From: Eopsaltria australis
Lineage: Eukaryota > Chordata > Aves > Passeriformes > Petroicidae
DNA: 64,000 nt
NCBI GenBank assembly: GCA_034509425.1
Contig: JAVTVJ010001876.1
Span: 117,761 to 181,760 of the forward strand
Reading direction: 5' to 3'
Shown in pieces: positions 11,560 to 20,895 of the stretch (position 1 is its first letter; every line of letters starts with the position of its first letter). Made by a program: the position numbers and the translations under genes. Under the pieces are notes generated by a model that worked only from the letters and a program-made list of their open reading frames with translations, had not been told where the DNA came from and did not search any database.

Positions 11560-12025
11560 TGGAGCTGCTAGAATGAGTCCAGAGGAGGCCACAGAGATAC
11601 TCAAAGGCTGATTTCATCTGGAGTCTGATCTGGAGACAGGCTGAGAGAGCTGGAGGTGTTTAGCCTGGGGAAGAGAGGGCTCCAGGGAGACCTTAGAAGC
11701 CCCTGACTTCAAGAGAGCTGGAAACAGACTTTGGACAAGGGCCTGGAGTGCCAGGACAAGGGGGAATGGCTTCCCTCTGCCGGAGGGCAGGGTTAGGTGG
11801 GGTATTGGGAAGACATTCTTCACTGTGAGGGTGGGGAGGCCCTGGCATAGGTTTTCCAGAGAAGCTGTGGCTGCCCTTTGTCTGGAAGTGTTCATGGCCA
11901 GGTTGGATGGGGCTTGGAGCAACCTGGTCCAGTGGAACGTGTCCCTGCCCATGGCAAGGTGGTGGTACTTGAAGATTTTTAAGGTCCCTTCCAACCCAAA
12001 CCAGTCTGTGATTCCATGATGAGTG
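11560..12025 (+). mobile_element. CR1 LINE 3' fragment
   Basis: Plus orientation: GTGTTTAGCCTGGGGAAGAG, AGGGCCTGGAGTGCCAGGAC, CTTCACTGTGAGGGTGGGGA, ending CCAACCCAAACCAGTCTGTG and ATTCCATGATGAG, the canonical CR1 tail. With the preceding copy it forms an inverted pair. Confidence 0.87.
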
Positions 12026-12199
12026 TCTGACTGCACATTGGTTGTTGAGTGCAGACAAATGGTTAACATTTACTTTGCTTATTTTTCTTCTCTGTTTCTT
12101 TTATCTCATCTAATATTTTTGGAATTTGTTTCTGTTTACGAAATTATCTCACCTTATGAGTTTCTTTCTTACTTTTTTTTCCTTACTGAATTGGCAGCT

Positions 12200-12400
12200 G
12201 GGGTTAAAGCATAAGACCCTTCCCCAGCTCCCTTGCCTTTCTCTGGACACACTCCAGCACTTCCATGTCTTTATTGTTGTGCAAGGCCCAAAACTGAATA
12301 CAGGATTCGAGGTCCAACCTCACCAGTGCCCAACACAGGGGCATGATCACTACCCTTGTGTCATGGAGGCTCACAAAATTGAGGCAAATCATCTATTCCA
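12200..12400 (-). mobile_element. CR1 LINE fragment
   Basis: CTCTGGACACACTCCAGCAC, then CATGTCTTTATTGTTGTG and GGTCCAACCTCACCAGTGCC, the antisense of a conserved CR1 segment. Both ends are diffuse. Confidence 0.7.
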
Positions 12401-12627
12401 AAGAGATCTATTTTATGAAGCAGTTAACCTCCCCCCTCTCCCAGCAATTACAGATCAAACAACAACTGAAAAAAGATCCGTGGTGTCAGATAAAATTGTT
12501 ATGACCTGACTGACTTAAAGAATCCCAAATGTTTCAGCAGGGCAGAGTGGAATGCACAGTCATTGTGCCCAAGGCAGTAAGGGCTCTCTCTTGGGCTCCT
12601 GTGAGCTCCTGGGTATCCAAAAGGGGG

Positions 12628-12751
12628 TTCTGACTGCCCCGGGGTGACACACAGTGGGCTCTGCCTGCGCCACGCTGTTGCGAAGGGATTTCTGCCTGCC
12701 CCATGCTGTCACAAAGAGGGTTCTGGCTGTCCCATGATGTCACACAGGGGA
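12628..12751 (+). repeat. Four 31-bp tandem repeats upstream of a TATA box
   Basis: Units start at 12628, 12659, 12690 and 12721, exactly 31 bp apart, each opening TTCTG(A/C/G)CTG or CTCTGCCTG. The shared second half carries a TGNTGTCAC/GTGACAC-like core. The last unit contains TGATGTCA, one base from the palindromic CRE. The array ends 12 bp before the TATA box. Confidence 0.8.
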
Positions 12752-12762
12752 CAGTGCCAGGC

Positions 12763-12769
12763 TATAAAA
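12763..12769 (+). promoter_or_regulatory. TATA box of the uncharacterised two-exon gene
   Basis: TATAAAA in a GC-rich setting. Transcription would start near 12793. The first ATG after that point is the one at 12917 that opens the predicted protein, which supports this as a real core promoter. Confidence 0.65.
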
Positions 12770-12916
12770 GGGGCCCCACAGGAGCAGACGCTGCTGGACA
12801 CAGGAGTCTGGCAGTGCCTTGGCACACAACATCCTCAGCCTCTGCCACCCCACCACGACTGGATTCCCATCTCTGGGACCCTGCAGGTCACCAGGGAACC
12901 TCTTCAGCAGCCTGTG

Positions 12917-13051
12917 ATGGTGACCTGGAGTGCTACAGGCGGTGCCATGGGGTTCCTCAACATCTTCACCATGGGTGAGCTGGTGGCAATCACGATGGTG
13001 GTGCTGCAGCTCATCTTGGTCACTGTCATGCTACGGGACAAGTGTCTATGG
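12917..13051 (+). CDS. Exon 1 of uncharacterised membrane protein gene
   Basis: Opens GTGATGG and encodes MVTWSATGGAMGFLNIFTMG followed by the hydrophobic segment. The donor GTAGGT is at 13052. A second in-frame ATG at MGFLN is an alternative start. Confidence 0.55.
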
Positions 13052-13889
13052 GTAGGTGGCCTCTGATCTGTGTGGGCTGGGCTGGGCTGGGCCGTGTGGG
13101 TTTGGGGTGAGCTGGTGTGGCATGCATGGCATGACAATGTGGAGCATCCTGGGGAACTGCTCTTGTCTCACCCATCTGTGGTTCTTGCAGAGGATCCACC
13201 AGAACTCAAAGCATCCAAGTGCAGCGAGAGGCCGGCTGGAGGGGCAGAGCAACGGGGACAGGGCACAGACATCAGCAGACATGGAGCTGCCCCACGGCAG
13301 CTCCCCACGCAGTTCCATGAGCTCCAGGAGGCATTTCCCAAGGTTCATCCGCAGCTGCCGGGACTCCCAGGCGCTCTTTGAGGAGCACCGCAAGGACCTG
13401 GAGGCACAGCTAGCCCGGTGGCGATGGGGCAGGGGGAGTGGCAGAGTGGTCCACGCTGATGTGCAGGTTATGCCAAAGCTGCTGGGGGCCAGAGAGTGTC
13501 CCCAGTGCCTTGAAGTGGAGTTGGCGAGGCCAGACATGAACAAGGTGACAGAAGAGGACAAATGTAAGAATGTAAGACAATGCAGCAGCAACAGCTCCAT
13601 AATGCTGCAACGCAGAAGATCTGTGGCAATAGCCAGGCTGCTTCCTAGACTAGTGGTGATCATGAATACCACTGTGTTGGAAAGCAGCAGCAGCAGCAGC
13701 AGCTCAGTGGAGCTGGAATACAGCACCAGCACTGCTGCTGGAAGGTTCCTGAGGCAGATTCATGCCCGGCTTCGGAGATACCGGGAAGCCTGGCAGACAC
13801 GCTACGTTCAGCGCCGCCGGTGCTTCAGCATCCGCTTGAAGTCCCCGAGGTGGTGGCGGTGCTGGACCCAGTTGAGAAAAAGGGTGTAG
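12917..13889 (+). CDS. Uncharacterised single-pass membrane protein, two exons
   Basis: Exon 1 (12917-13051) and exon 2 (13191-13889) join in phase 0 across a 139-bp intron with donor GTAGGT and acceptor TTCTTGCAG, giving 277 residues. The start is the first ATG after the TATA box at 12763. Residues about 18-39 (ELVAITMVVLQLILVTVML) form one hydrophobic segment near the N-terminus. The rest is hydrophilic and strongly basic: RRHFPRFIRSCRDSQALFEE, then a Ser run encoded by AGC repeats near 13684-13708, and a C-terminus rich in Arg and Trp (RRYREAWQTRYVQRRRC, SPRWWRCWTQLRKRV). I recognise no family. A TATA promoter with CRE-like repeats and a basic product would fit a germ-cell gene, but that is inference. 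It could also be a lineage-specific or degenerating gene; no stop or frameshift is seen. Confidence 0.55.
13191..13889 (+). CDS. Exon 2 of uncharacterised membrane protein gene
   Basis: Follows acceptor CAG at 13188-13190 in phase 0, begins RIHQNSKHPS and runs open for 232 codons to TAG at 13887-13889. The opposite strand also has a long open frame (13046-13732), so openness alone is weak evidence; the promoter and intron phase are what favour this strand. Confidence 0.5.
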   Translation, partial: RIHQNSKHPSAARGRLEGQSNGDRAQTSADMELPHGSSPRSSMSSRRHFPRFIRSCRDSQALFEEHRKDLEAQLARWRWGRGSGRVVHADVQVMPKLLGARECPQCLEVELARPDMNKVTEEDKCKNVRQCSSNSSIMLQRRRSVAIARLLPRLVVIMNTTVLESSSSSSSSVELEYSTSTAAGRFLRQIHARLRRYREAWQTRYVQRRRCFSIRLKSPRWWRCWTQLRKRV

Positions 13890-13930
13890 TAGTCATGAGT
13901 AGTCAGGGAGGGGTATGGGAGTAGGGGGTT

Positions 13931-14350
13931 TCAGGAACTGCCTGGGACAGCCCAATCCCTAGGCATCTGCAGATCCCTCCGTAGAGCCTTCCCTGGCAGA
14001 TCTACATTCCCACTCAACCTGCTGTCCTCTACAAATTGGCAGAAAGTCCCCTCCTCCAGGTCATTGACAGAAACAGGACTGGTCTCAGTGGTGCCCAGGG
14101 GAGCCCAACTGGTGACTGGGTACCAGTTGAATGAAACTGTCCCCTCCCACTCTCTGGGCCTGGCCATGCAGACCCTTTTTTACAGTGAACAGTGGACCTG
14201 TCCAAGCCATGGGCAGCCAGGTTTTCCACAAGAATGCTTTGGGGAATGGTGTCAAAGGCTTAACAAAAGCCCAGGTAAACACCATCCCCAGCCTTTCCCT
14301 CTCCCACCAAGCAGGTCACTTTGTCATAGAAGGAAAGCTGTGGACAATCA
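13931..14350 (-). mobile_element. CR1 LINE fragment
   Basis: CTACAAATTGGCAGAAAGTC, AGGTCATTGACAGAAACAGG, GGGAATGGTGTCAAAGGCTT, CACTTTGTCATAGAAGGAAA: antisense of the CR1 reverse transcriptase region, with a minus-strand KAFxDT-like block near 14240. Position directly behind the 13,889 stop means the gene's 3' UTR may be CR1-derived. Confidence 0.75.
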
Positions 14351-14900
14351 GAAAACTTCATTACACCCTGCTTTAAGGGTAGAATGAAGGACCCTGGGAA
14401 CTACCAATCTGCCTACCAGCCTTCCCTCTGTGACTGGGAAGATTCCCACTTTGATATCTGCTCTTCCCCTGATTCTTACCCATCAGCCCTTGACCCTTTC
14501 ATCACCACTGTCAATTCCCAGACAGTCAAAACACTCCCTCATATCCAGGGCTACTCATATCCACTGCTGCTCCTTCCTTGCTGAGCCCTTCTGAAGAGTT
14601 TATCTCCTCCCTACTCCTTGTGCAACACCAGCCTATTTGCTGGCAGGGCAGTGTGAGGAGCAGCAAAGGCCTTGATGCTCAGCACTGACTGAAATATCCC
14701 AGGGCTATCAAGTCTTTTCAGCACAAATGCAAACCACAGACACACTGGAAGAAATTAAACCCTTTCTGCCCAACTCAGCACATTCTCCAGCCTTTATTAT
14801 TCCATGTTGTGTATGTCCTGCTCAGGTCCACATCATCACAACACATCTTCATCACTCCTTTGCCAATAAAATGTCTAGAAAATTCCCATCAATCTCCAGA
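14351..14900. other. Mixed repeat debris
   Basis: Contains a segment near 14630-14700 (CCAGCCTATTTGCTGGCAGG, then GCAGCAAAGGCCTTGATGC) that resembles part of an avian ERV LTR. The rest is not recognised. AATAAA occurs near 14865 and could serve the 12.9-13.9 kb gene. Confidence 0.4.
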
Positions 14901-15725
14901 GCTGGGCAGCAGCTGTCCTGTGGAGCCAATGGGGAGGAGGGTGATAGAAGTGGAGGATCTTGTAGAGCCAGACAGGAGAAGCAGCTCCATGGGGCTGTGC
15001 AGCACTGTAACAATTGCTCTGGGTAGAAGTGGTTCCCCAGGTCTTCTGCTTTCCCCTTTTTAAAAACAGGGGTTTTATTTCCCTTTTTCCAGTCATCGGG
15101 GACTTCACCTAACTGCCATGATTTAAAAAAAAATTATGGATAATTGTTCAGCAACTTCTGCTAGCTCCCTGAGGACCTGGGGATGTATCTCTTCAGATCC
15201 CATGGACTTGAGCACATTCAGGTTCCTCAGATGGTCTTGAATCTGATCCTGTCCTACAGCGGGCTCAGGATGTTCATTCTCCCAGTCCCTGCATTTGCCT
15301 TTCTCGAATTGGGCAGCGTGGCTGGAGCACTTGCCATTGAAGACTGAGGCACAGAAGTGCTTGAGAACCTCAGTCTTCTCTTTGTCCAGGGTAGTCAGGT
15401 CTCCTGTTTCCTTCTGGAGAGGGCCAACATTATCCGTACTCTCTTGCTTGCAACTATAGAAGCCCTTCCTGTTATCCTTAATATCCCTGTCCCTGCCCTC
15501 CCCTTAAACTTCATCTACAAGCTCTCAGCTGGCTCCTTGGACTTCCCCAGGCAGAGTTCCATATCCATAGAGGGCTACATCCCCTCCTCATCTCCCTAGT
15601 CTGTCTTTCCTAAAAAGACCAAACCCTTCCATTCCAGTGCTCTAGTCACAGGAGCCGTCCCACCACATCTCTGTGATATTCTGCTTTCCTTTTCAATGTT
15701 GGTCATTGCCAGTGCTTGCTTTTAT
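14901..15725 (-). mobile_element. CR1 LINE ORF2 fragment
   Basis: Antisense CR1 ORF2 over most of its length: CATCGGGGACTTCACCTAAC, GCTCCCTGAGGACCTGGGGA, CAGGTTCCTCAGATGGTCTT, CCTGTTTCCTTCTGGAGAGG, CCTTCCATTCCAGTGCTCTA, CCGTCCCACCACATCTCTGT. Several internal deletions. Confidence 0.85.
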
Positions 15726-16140
15726 TCAAATGAGAAAATTGCCAAGGAGTTTGGTTAAAAACGGCTTTCCTAAGTGTTTGGAGGAGATGAAAAAACCTGA
15801 AACTGCTACTTCTGATAATCCATAAAGGTGGGATGCCGTATGAAGCTCACTGTTGTTACTAGCCAGTAACTTCCACTGATATTTTCACTATTAAAAAATG
15901 TGACTTTATCATGAGTATGTGTGTAAAATCGTAAAAACTGTTGAACTTTCTCCATTCTATGAACCTTTGTGCATCTACAGCCATTTGGCCCCATCCCTCA
16001 CCTTTAGCTCCAACCCTGGGTTTGTGGTCCCACCTCCTCCCACACAGCCCCCCCCCCACACCCTCCCCCCTCCACACACCGTGGGAGTCTCCACCTCCTG
16101 ATGTGCAGCAGCCTCAGGTGTGGCCAGCGAGGATGAGGAG
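15726..16140. other. No gene recognised
   Basis: AT-rich then C-rich sequence. A CCCCCCCC-containing low-complexity stretch lies near 16045-16080. No repeat family or exon recognised. Confidence 0.4.
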
Positions 16141-16156
16141 GGGCAGACGCTGCTGC

Positions 16157-16237
16157 CTGTTGCAACAGGCAGCTGTCACCTGTTGCAACAGGCAGCTGTC
16201 ACCTGTTGCAACAGGCAGCTGTCACCTGTTGCAAAGA
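16157..16237. repeat. 23-bp tandem repeat with a perfect 12-bp palindrome
   Basis: Units start at 16157, 16180, 16203 and 16226; three are complete and the fourth is cut after CTGTTGCAA. Each contains CTGTTGCAACAG, which is its own reverse complement, and an E-box-like CAGCTG. About 110 bp downstream is ATAAAAG (near 16346), a weak TATA candidate. Confidence 0.85.
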
Positions 16238-16904
16238 GCTGCTGGAGGGGAGTGGCCAAGGGGGTGATTCCAGGGAGTCTCTCAAGGAGTGATGGTGAGA
16301 GGATCTCGCAGGGGCTGGGCAGTACCTGCAGTATTCCTCACAGGCATAAAAGTCACTTCTTATAAGCCACATATTTTTCCCTGAACTGCAGGACAAAGCC
16401 TTGGCAGAAAGATGAAGAATATTCCTGTCAGATTTCTACTTCCCTTCTTGTGCCAGCAAGAGCAGTCCATCATCTTTAAGGGTTTTGTTCCTCTGCGACT
16501 GTGTGTAGTTTAGAGGGAAAACAGTACCCAGGAGCATAATTATTTAATCTGCACTGCTTTCCTCCTCAACATGTGAGGTCTGAGTATTGCGCTGGGAAGT
16601 GGGGCCAATAAAATTTCTGGGAGTCAGACTTGGAGCTTGAATGTTTTAGAGTTAACACTGGAGACTCAACTCCCTCTATGATCAAAAGAGGGGGAGACAC
16701 CTTCCTTCAGGATGTCTCTCCAGGGAATGCTTTTCCAAAGTCAAGTTTTCTCTCGTAACAGCTGAAGTCTTGCCTCTTCCTGAAATTGTGTAGATCCCAC
16801 TGGAGGTAGTAAATCTGTCAAGTGGATGAGCTTGGGCCTACATACCTGCTAAGGTGTGACTAGAGGTGTGAAAGCATTTGCAAATGATTTTGGAATAATA
16901 AGAA

Positions 16905-17149
16905 TCACAGAAACACTGAGGTTGGAAAAGCCCTCCAAGTCATCAAGTCCAACGTGTGCCAGATGCCCACCTTATCACCCAGCCCAGAACACTGAGTGCC
17001 ATGTCCAGGTGTTCCTTGGACACCTCCAGGCATGGGCACTCCAAACCTCCTTAGGCAGCCCCTGCCAATGCCTGACCACCCTTCCCAGTGATGCCTGAAG
17101 GATTTTTTCTGCTTTTCTCCTGAATATTTCTTACACTGTTCCCTACATT
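16905..17149 (-). mobile_element. CR1 LINE fragment, left part
   Basis: Reversed CR1 tail (GAATCACAGAAACACTGAGG, GGAAAAGCCCTCCAAGTCAT, CAAGTCCAACGTGTGCC) through AATGCCTGACCACCCTTCCC. The matching continuation resumes at about 18,118, so the two LTR-like elements between sit inside one CR1. Confidence 0.83.
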
Positions 17150-17155
17150 CACAAG

Positions 17156-17718
17156 TGTTGCGGTGGTTCGGAACCAGAGGACTTCCGGACAGGTTCCACG
17201 GACAGAGGGTTTCCCCCCGGAGCTCCCAGGGGCAGCAGTTGGACCACCAATCCACGGACCCAAGTTCCTGCTATTGGTTACTGGACTTGTCTGTTATTTA
17301 TTCCCGTCCTGGGAAATTCCCTGTCACTCCATAGTTCATTCGTTGTTCTCTCTGTTCCCCTCCCCTCCCTAAACCCCATTTGATCATGCACCCCAGCCCC
17401 TCCCCTGTATTTTCCCCTGCCCTCATCCTATTGGGTGTTGTTCCTCTCTTAAATACGGAGGTAATAAGCTGCTCTTGGCTCTTGGTTCATGTGCTCCCTT
17501 TGGAGGCAATAAACCTACCGAAATCACATACTCCTTCTCTGGTAGTTCTTTGCTGTTTCACCACGCTCCGGGGGCAACACCTCCCCGGACCGAACGCGGA
17601 CTGGCTGTGCCCGTTGTCGGCACTCCGAGGAAGTCTTCCAGATCGCGAACGACTTCCTAGGGTAGCGCTGGGACTTCGCTGCCGGTACCAAGGTGGGACC
17701 GAAGCAGGGAACGCAACA
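17156..17718 (+). mobile_element. Endogenous retrovirus solo LTR with 6-bp target duplication
   Basis: A 563-bp element with terminal inverted heptamers TGTTGCG...CGCAACA, flanked by CACAAG at 17150-17155 and 17719-17724. Plus orientation is indicated by a TTAAATA box near 17450 and AATAAA at 17508-17513 followed by a CpG-rich U5. A 6-bp duplication fits ERVK-type (beta-retrovirus-like) integration. No internal region remains. Confidence 0.9.
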
Positions 17719-17742
17719 CACAAGTATCAGCATGCATACTTG

Positions 17743-18114
17743 TGATGCTTTAGGTGATAGTTTAGCCCAGTTTCATGGTGTTTAGCAGACCAGTAGACTA
17801 AACACCCCTGAAACCATGTAGAGTTAGAAGACCAAACACCCTGTTTTCGTGAGCTCTCAAGGTCTCCTAGTAGGACAGATTTTGTAAACTAGAAGTTAGC
17901 CCACCCAGGCCCCTTATTGGGCCCTCCTGGTAGATATGCTAATGTGTAGAGTCTTTAATTGTATACTCTATTGGAGGGAGGGGGCTTTTGCGGCGTGTTC
18001 TACCTGGACAGCAGAAGCCATCGAACGGAATCCTATTAAAATACCGAGGTAAACAACCCCCAACCCTTTCACCTTGTCTGAGCCTTTATTTCCTAAGACC
18101 AGAAAAAGGCATCA
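17743..18114 (+). mobile_element. Probable second LTR-like element
   Basis: Begins TGATGC and ends GCATCA, a perfect inverted hexamer, and contains ATTAAAATA followed by a pyrimidine-rich, U5-like end, resembling an avian LTR. I find no matching target duplication. It lies 18 bp after the preceding LTR's duplication and just before the CR1 resumes. A rearranged or partial LTR is likely. Confidence 0.5.
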
Positions 18115-18117
18115 CCA

Positions 18118-18280
18118 GGAATAAAGTCCTCCTGATGTTCAACCCTGGTGTAGCTTGAGGCCATTTCCTCTTGTCCAGTTGCCTGGGAAAAGCGGCCAAT
18201 CCCCTCCCACCTGGCTACACCTCCTGTCAAGGAGCTGTAGAGAGCAAGGTCTCTGAGCCTCTTTTTCTTAGGACTGGTAT
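18118..18280 (-). mobile_element. CR1 LINE fragment, right part
   Basis: GTGTAGCTTGAGGCCATTTC, CTCTTGTCCAGTTGCCTGGG, then CAAGGAGCTGTAGAGAGCAA and GAGCCTCTTTTTCTTAGG: the continuation of the CR1 that is interrupted at 17149. Confidence 0.8.
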
Positions 18281-19210
18281 GGAATCACTATTTTGCATTA
18301 AAGGACAATAAGCAGATGTTTTGAAAAGTTTTTGTATTGCTCTGGAAATCTGCCAAGAAATGGAGCCGTTTACCAGGGTAGGTGCTCTTGCCTGCAGCTT
18401 CCCAGGGGCTGCTGGAGGTGGGATGGGGCTGTTGCAGAGGAATTACAAGTACATGGCTTCTCACTCAGGAGACTCTGGGTTTAGTATAGTTATGGGACTG
18501 GTTTTCCAGACTACAGTAACTCCTTAAAGGACTGCAGAGGGAGGTGGAGGGTGGAGATGGGATGTGGGGTTTCCATCCCTACCTGCTGAGCACACTGCTC
18601 ACCTGCTGGGGTTTAGATGTCCCTTGGCAGAGTTGTAAGGTGTAATGTGGGCAGCAGCTCCTCCTCTCTTTCTTTGGGGGCCTAAATTAAAACACCCAGG
18701 AGCCAAATCACCTCTGAGCTGCTCTGTTGGGAGCAGGAGAGGAAGGGACACCTCTAAAGGCCACGTAGCCCACTCACAGGCAGAAAAATCCTACTGAATC
18801 TGGAAGCCCCCAACAATGCCTGGGACCCCCCTGGGCCCCTCAGTGATCCTTGATGATGCACCCCCCACCCCCCATCATCTGAGACCATGCAGTGCCTCCC
18901 AGCTTTTTGCCAGTGGGAGCATTGGGAGGGAACTGGGAGCACTGAAAATACTATGAGGGAACTGGGGGGGATACTGGAAGCACTGGGAGAGAACAAGAAG
19001 GAGTATTGGGAAGGATAGTGCTCCCAATTCTTTCCCAGTGCTCTCAACATCCCCTCCACTGCTTGCCAATAAGAGGGAACCGGGAAGAAACTCCCCAGCA
19101 CTCTGCAGCATGCAGCAACCTCAAATGTGACTGGTGAGAAGTGCCCCCTGTGCCCTGCCCCAGGAGGGGGTTACAAGAAGAAAATGGATTTAAATTGAGG
19201 GGAAAAACGT
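18281..19210. repeat. Degenerate GGGA/ACTGGGAGCACT minisatellite and flanks
   Basis: 18900-19060 is a degenerate array of GGGAACTGGGAGCACTG-like units, common in avian genomes. The rest has no recognised gene. Confidence 0.5.
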
Positions 19211-19224
19211 GAGCTGGAGAAACG

Positions 19225-19692
19225 CAGAGCTGGAGCTGGAAGAACAGAGCTGGCAGTCAAATAAAGCTTGTGGGTCAAGAGCTGAAATCACTGGGGCTGG
19301 CAAGGGACTCTAGGGCTGCAGCTGAAATCACTGTAGGGCTGCCAAAGAGACCCAGAATGGGACAGAAACTGTAAGGCTGGCACAGGGACTGTGGGATTCG
19401 TGGGCTGAAGTCACTGTAGGCCTTTGCTACTCATGTTGGGGCCGGGTAGCATGACTGAAAATGGAACAGGACGTGTGGGGCTGGAAAGGGGACTGTGAGA
19501 TTGCGCCCGAAATCCCGGCCGTGCCGGGATATTGCCTGCGTCTGGGACAGCCCCGGTAGAGCTGGGGCCACAATCACCGTGGGGCTGGGATTGTGAGTGA
19601 AAATGCAAGAGCGACCGCCGAGCTGGGAAAGGGACTGTGGCATGGGAGGTTAAGTATTGGTGGGCCTGGCATCAGTAGTGACTGTGGAGATG
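19225..19692. repeat. Segment copied into the 3' end of the 17-kb tandem unit
   Basis: Matches 54931-55398 at a constant offset of 35,706 bp over at least 19411-19692 (for example CTTTGCTACTCATGTTGGGG and CGCCCGAAATCCCGGCCGTG in both). It is itself built of imperfect GGGCTGG...GGGACTGTGG units. Homology stops sharply at 19692. Confidence 0.88.
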
Positions 19693-20305
19693 GGGTCACG
19701 GTACGGCTGGGATCTTGACTCTGGGGTGGATTCACCAGGCTGAGAGGGCTTTTCCACCTCAGTGATTCCTTGACTCTGTGAAGATAATGAGGGAAATACT
19801 TAAATACTTGTATCAAAGCAACTAAATGATGGCAAAGAGCTGCCAGAATGGAAAAGCAGATAACTGGGGAGGATTTAGAGACTGAGGAGGCATACCTTAG
19901 AAATTACCATTGGATCATGCATAAAAATACGTTTTATGGAGAAGATACAACTTGATGCAGCATGACCTGAAGTGACGGGGTTACAGTAAATGTAGAAGGA
20001 TTTTGCAGGCACAGAGAAAATGTACTTCGAGACTCAGATCCATTTTAGTATTTACTTTTGAGCTCTTACAGTCCCCCGGAGTTCCCCTGGGTCAGCTGGA
20101 GCTCCTATGGGGCCCTGAGCGACAGACAGAGTTCGCAGGGGCGCCTGAACTCCAAAACACCCCCTCAGCCCCCCAGGGCCCCTGGAACTCTCACGGTGCG
20201 CTGAACTCCACACAGACCCCCCATGGACCCTCCCAGCTCCCACGACCACCGCAGCTCCCACAGCCCACGCCATCTCCCGCAGGCCACCCCCCGCCAGGCA
20301 CTCAC

Positions 20306-20374
20306 CCCCTTGCCCAGGCGCCTCTTGATCTCGTATTTGTGGCACACGAGCGGCTCCACCTCGGGCGGGCTCAT
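20306..20374 (-). CDS. MAPK15: Isolated MAPK15/ERK7-like first coding exon
   Basis: Read on the minus strand, 23 codons from ATG (20374-20372) encode MSPPEVEPLVCHKYEIKRRL then GKG, followed at once by donor GTGAGT. This matches the N-terminus of ERK7/MAPK15 (family form: xxxEVDxHVxxRYxIKRRLGKG, then AYGIVWKA in the next exon), including the start of the glycine-rich ATP loop. I could not find the next exon (AYGIVWKA) anywhere at lower coordinates, so this is either a gene with a far exon 2, or an orphan exon left by rearrangement. It lies in a CpG-rich, promoter-like stretch beside the GAGCCGG array. Confidence 0.6.
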
Positions 20375-20494
20375 GGCGGGACGTCCCTGCTGTACTCCCG
20401 CTGCCATGGAAACGGCCCCGCGCACCGCGCATGCGCACGGCACGGCGGGGCCCGCCAGGCGGCGCCAAGACCTCGGCCGGGCGCGCGAGCGCTG

Positions 20495-20610
20495 AGGGAG
20501 GAGCCGGGAGCCGGGAGCCGGGAGCCGGGAGCCGGGAGCCGGGAGCCGGGAGCCGGGAGCCGGGAGCCGGGAGCCGGGAGCCGGGAGCCGGGAGCCGGGA
20601 GCCGGGAGGA
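20495..20610. repeat. GAGCCGG heptamer array
   Basis: At least 14 perfect or nearly perfect tandem copies of GGGAGCC (7 bp). It lies just upstream of the MAPK15-like exon on its strand. Copy number could be affected by assembly or sequencing. Confidence 0.9.
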
Positions 20611-20895
20611 GAGGAGAGGAGAGAGGGAGAGCAGAAGGAGCGGGGAGAGGAGAGGGAGAGCAGAGGGAGAGCAGACGGAGAGCAGACGGAGCGGGGAGAG
20701 GAGAGGGAGAGCCGGGAGAGGAGAGAGGAGAGGAGAGAGGAGAGGGGAGGGGAGGGGGGAGAGGAGAGGGGAGGGGAGGAGAGAGGAGAGGGCGAGCGGG
20801 GAGAGCAGAGGGAGAGCCGGGAGAGGAGAGGGAGCGGGGAGAGCAGAGGGAGAGCCGTGAGGGGAGAGGGAGCGCCGGGAGAGTAGAGGGGGAGC
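20611..20895. repeat. Polypurine GGAGA/GAGAGG tract
   Basis: Nearly pure G/A over about 285 bp on the plus strand (GGAGAGGAGAGGGAGAGCAG-like units). It could form triplex DNA, and explains the long repetitive open frames on both strands here. Confidence 0.88.

Noticed and set aside
13046..13732. 228-codon minus-strand frame opposite the 12.9-13.9 kb gene
   Set aside because: Leu/Ser-rich translation of the complement; no promoter or splice support, whereas the plus strand has TATA box, first ATG and phase-matched intron.
16157..16237. Regular short repeats that could be taken for a CRISPR array
   Set aside because: The units are contiguous with no spacers and the genome is vertebrate.
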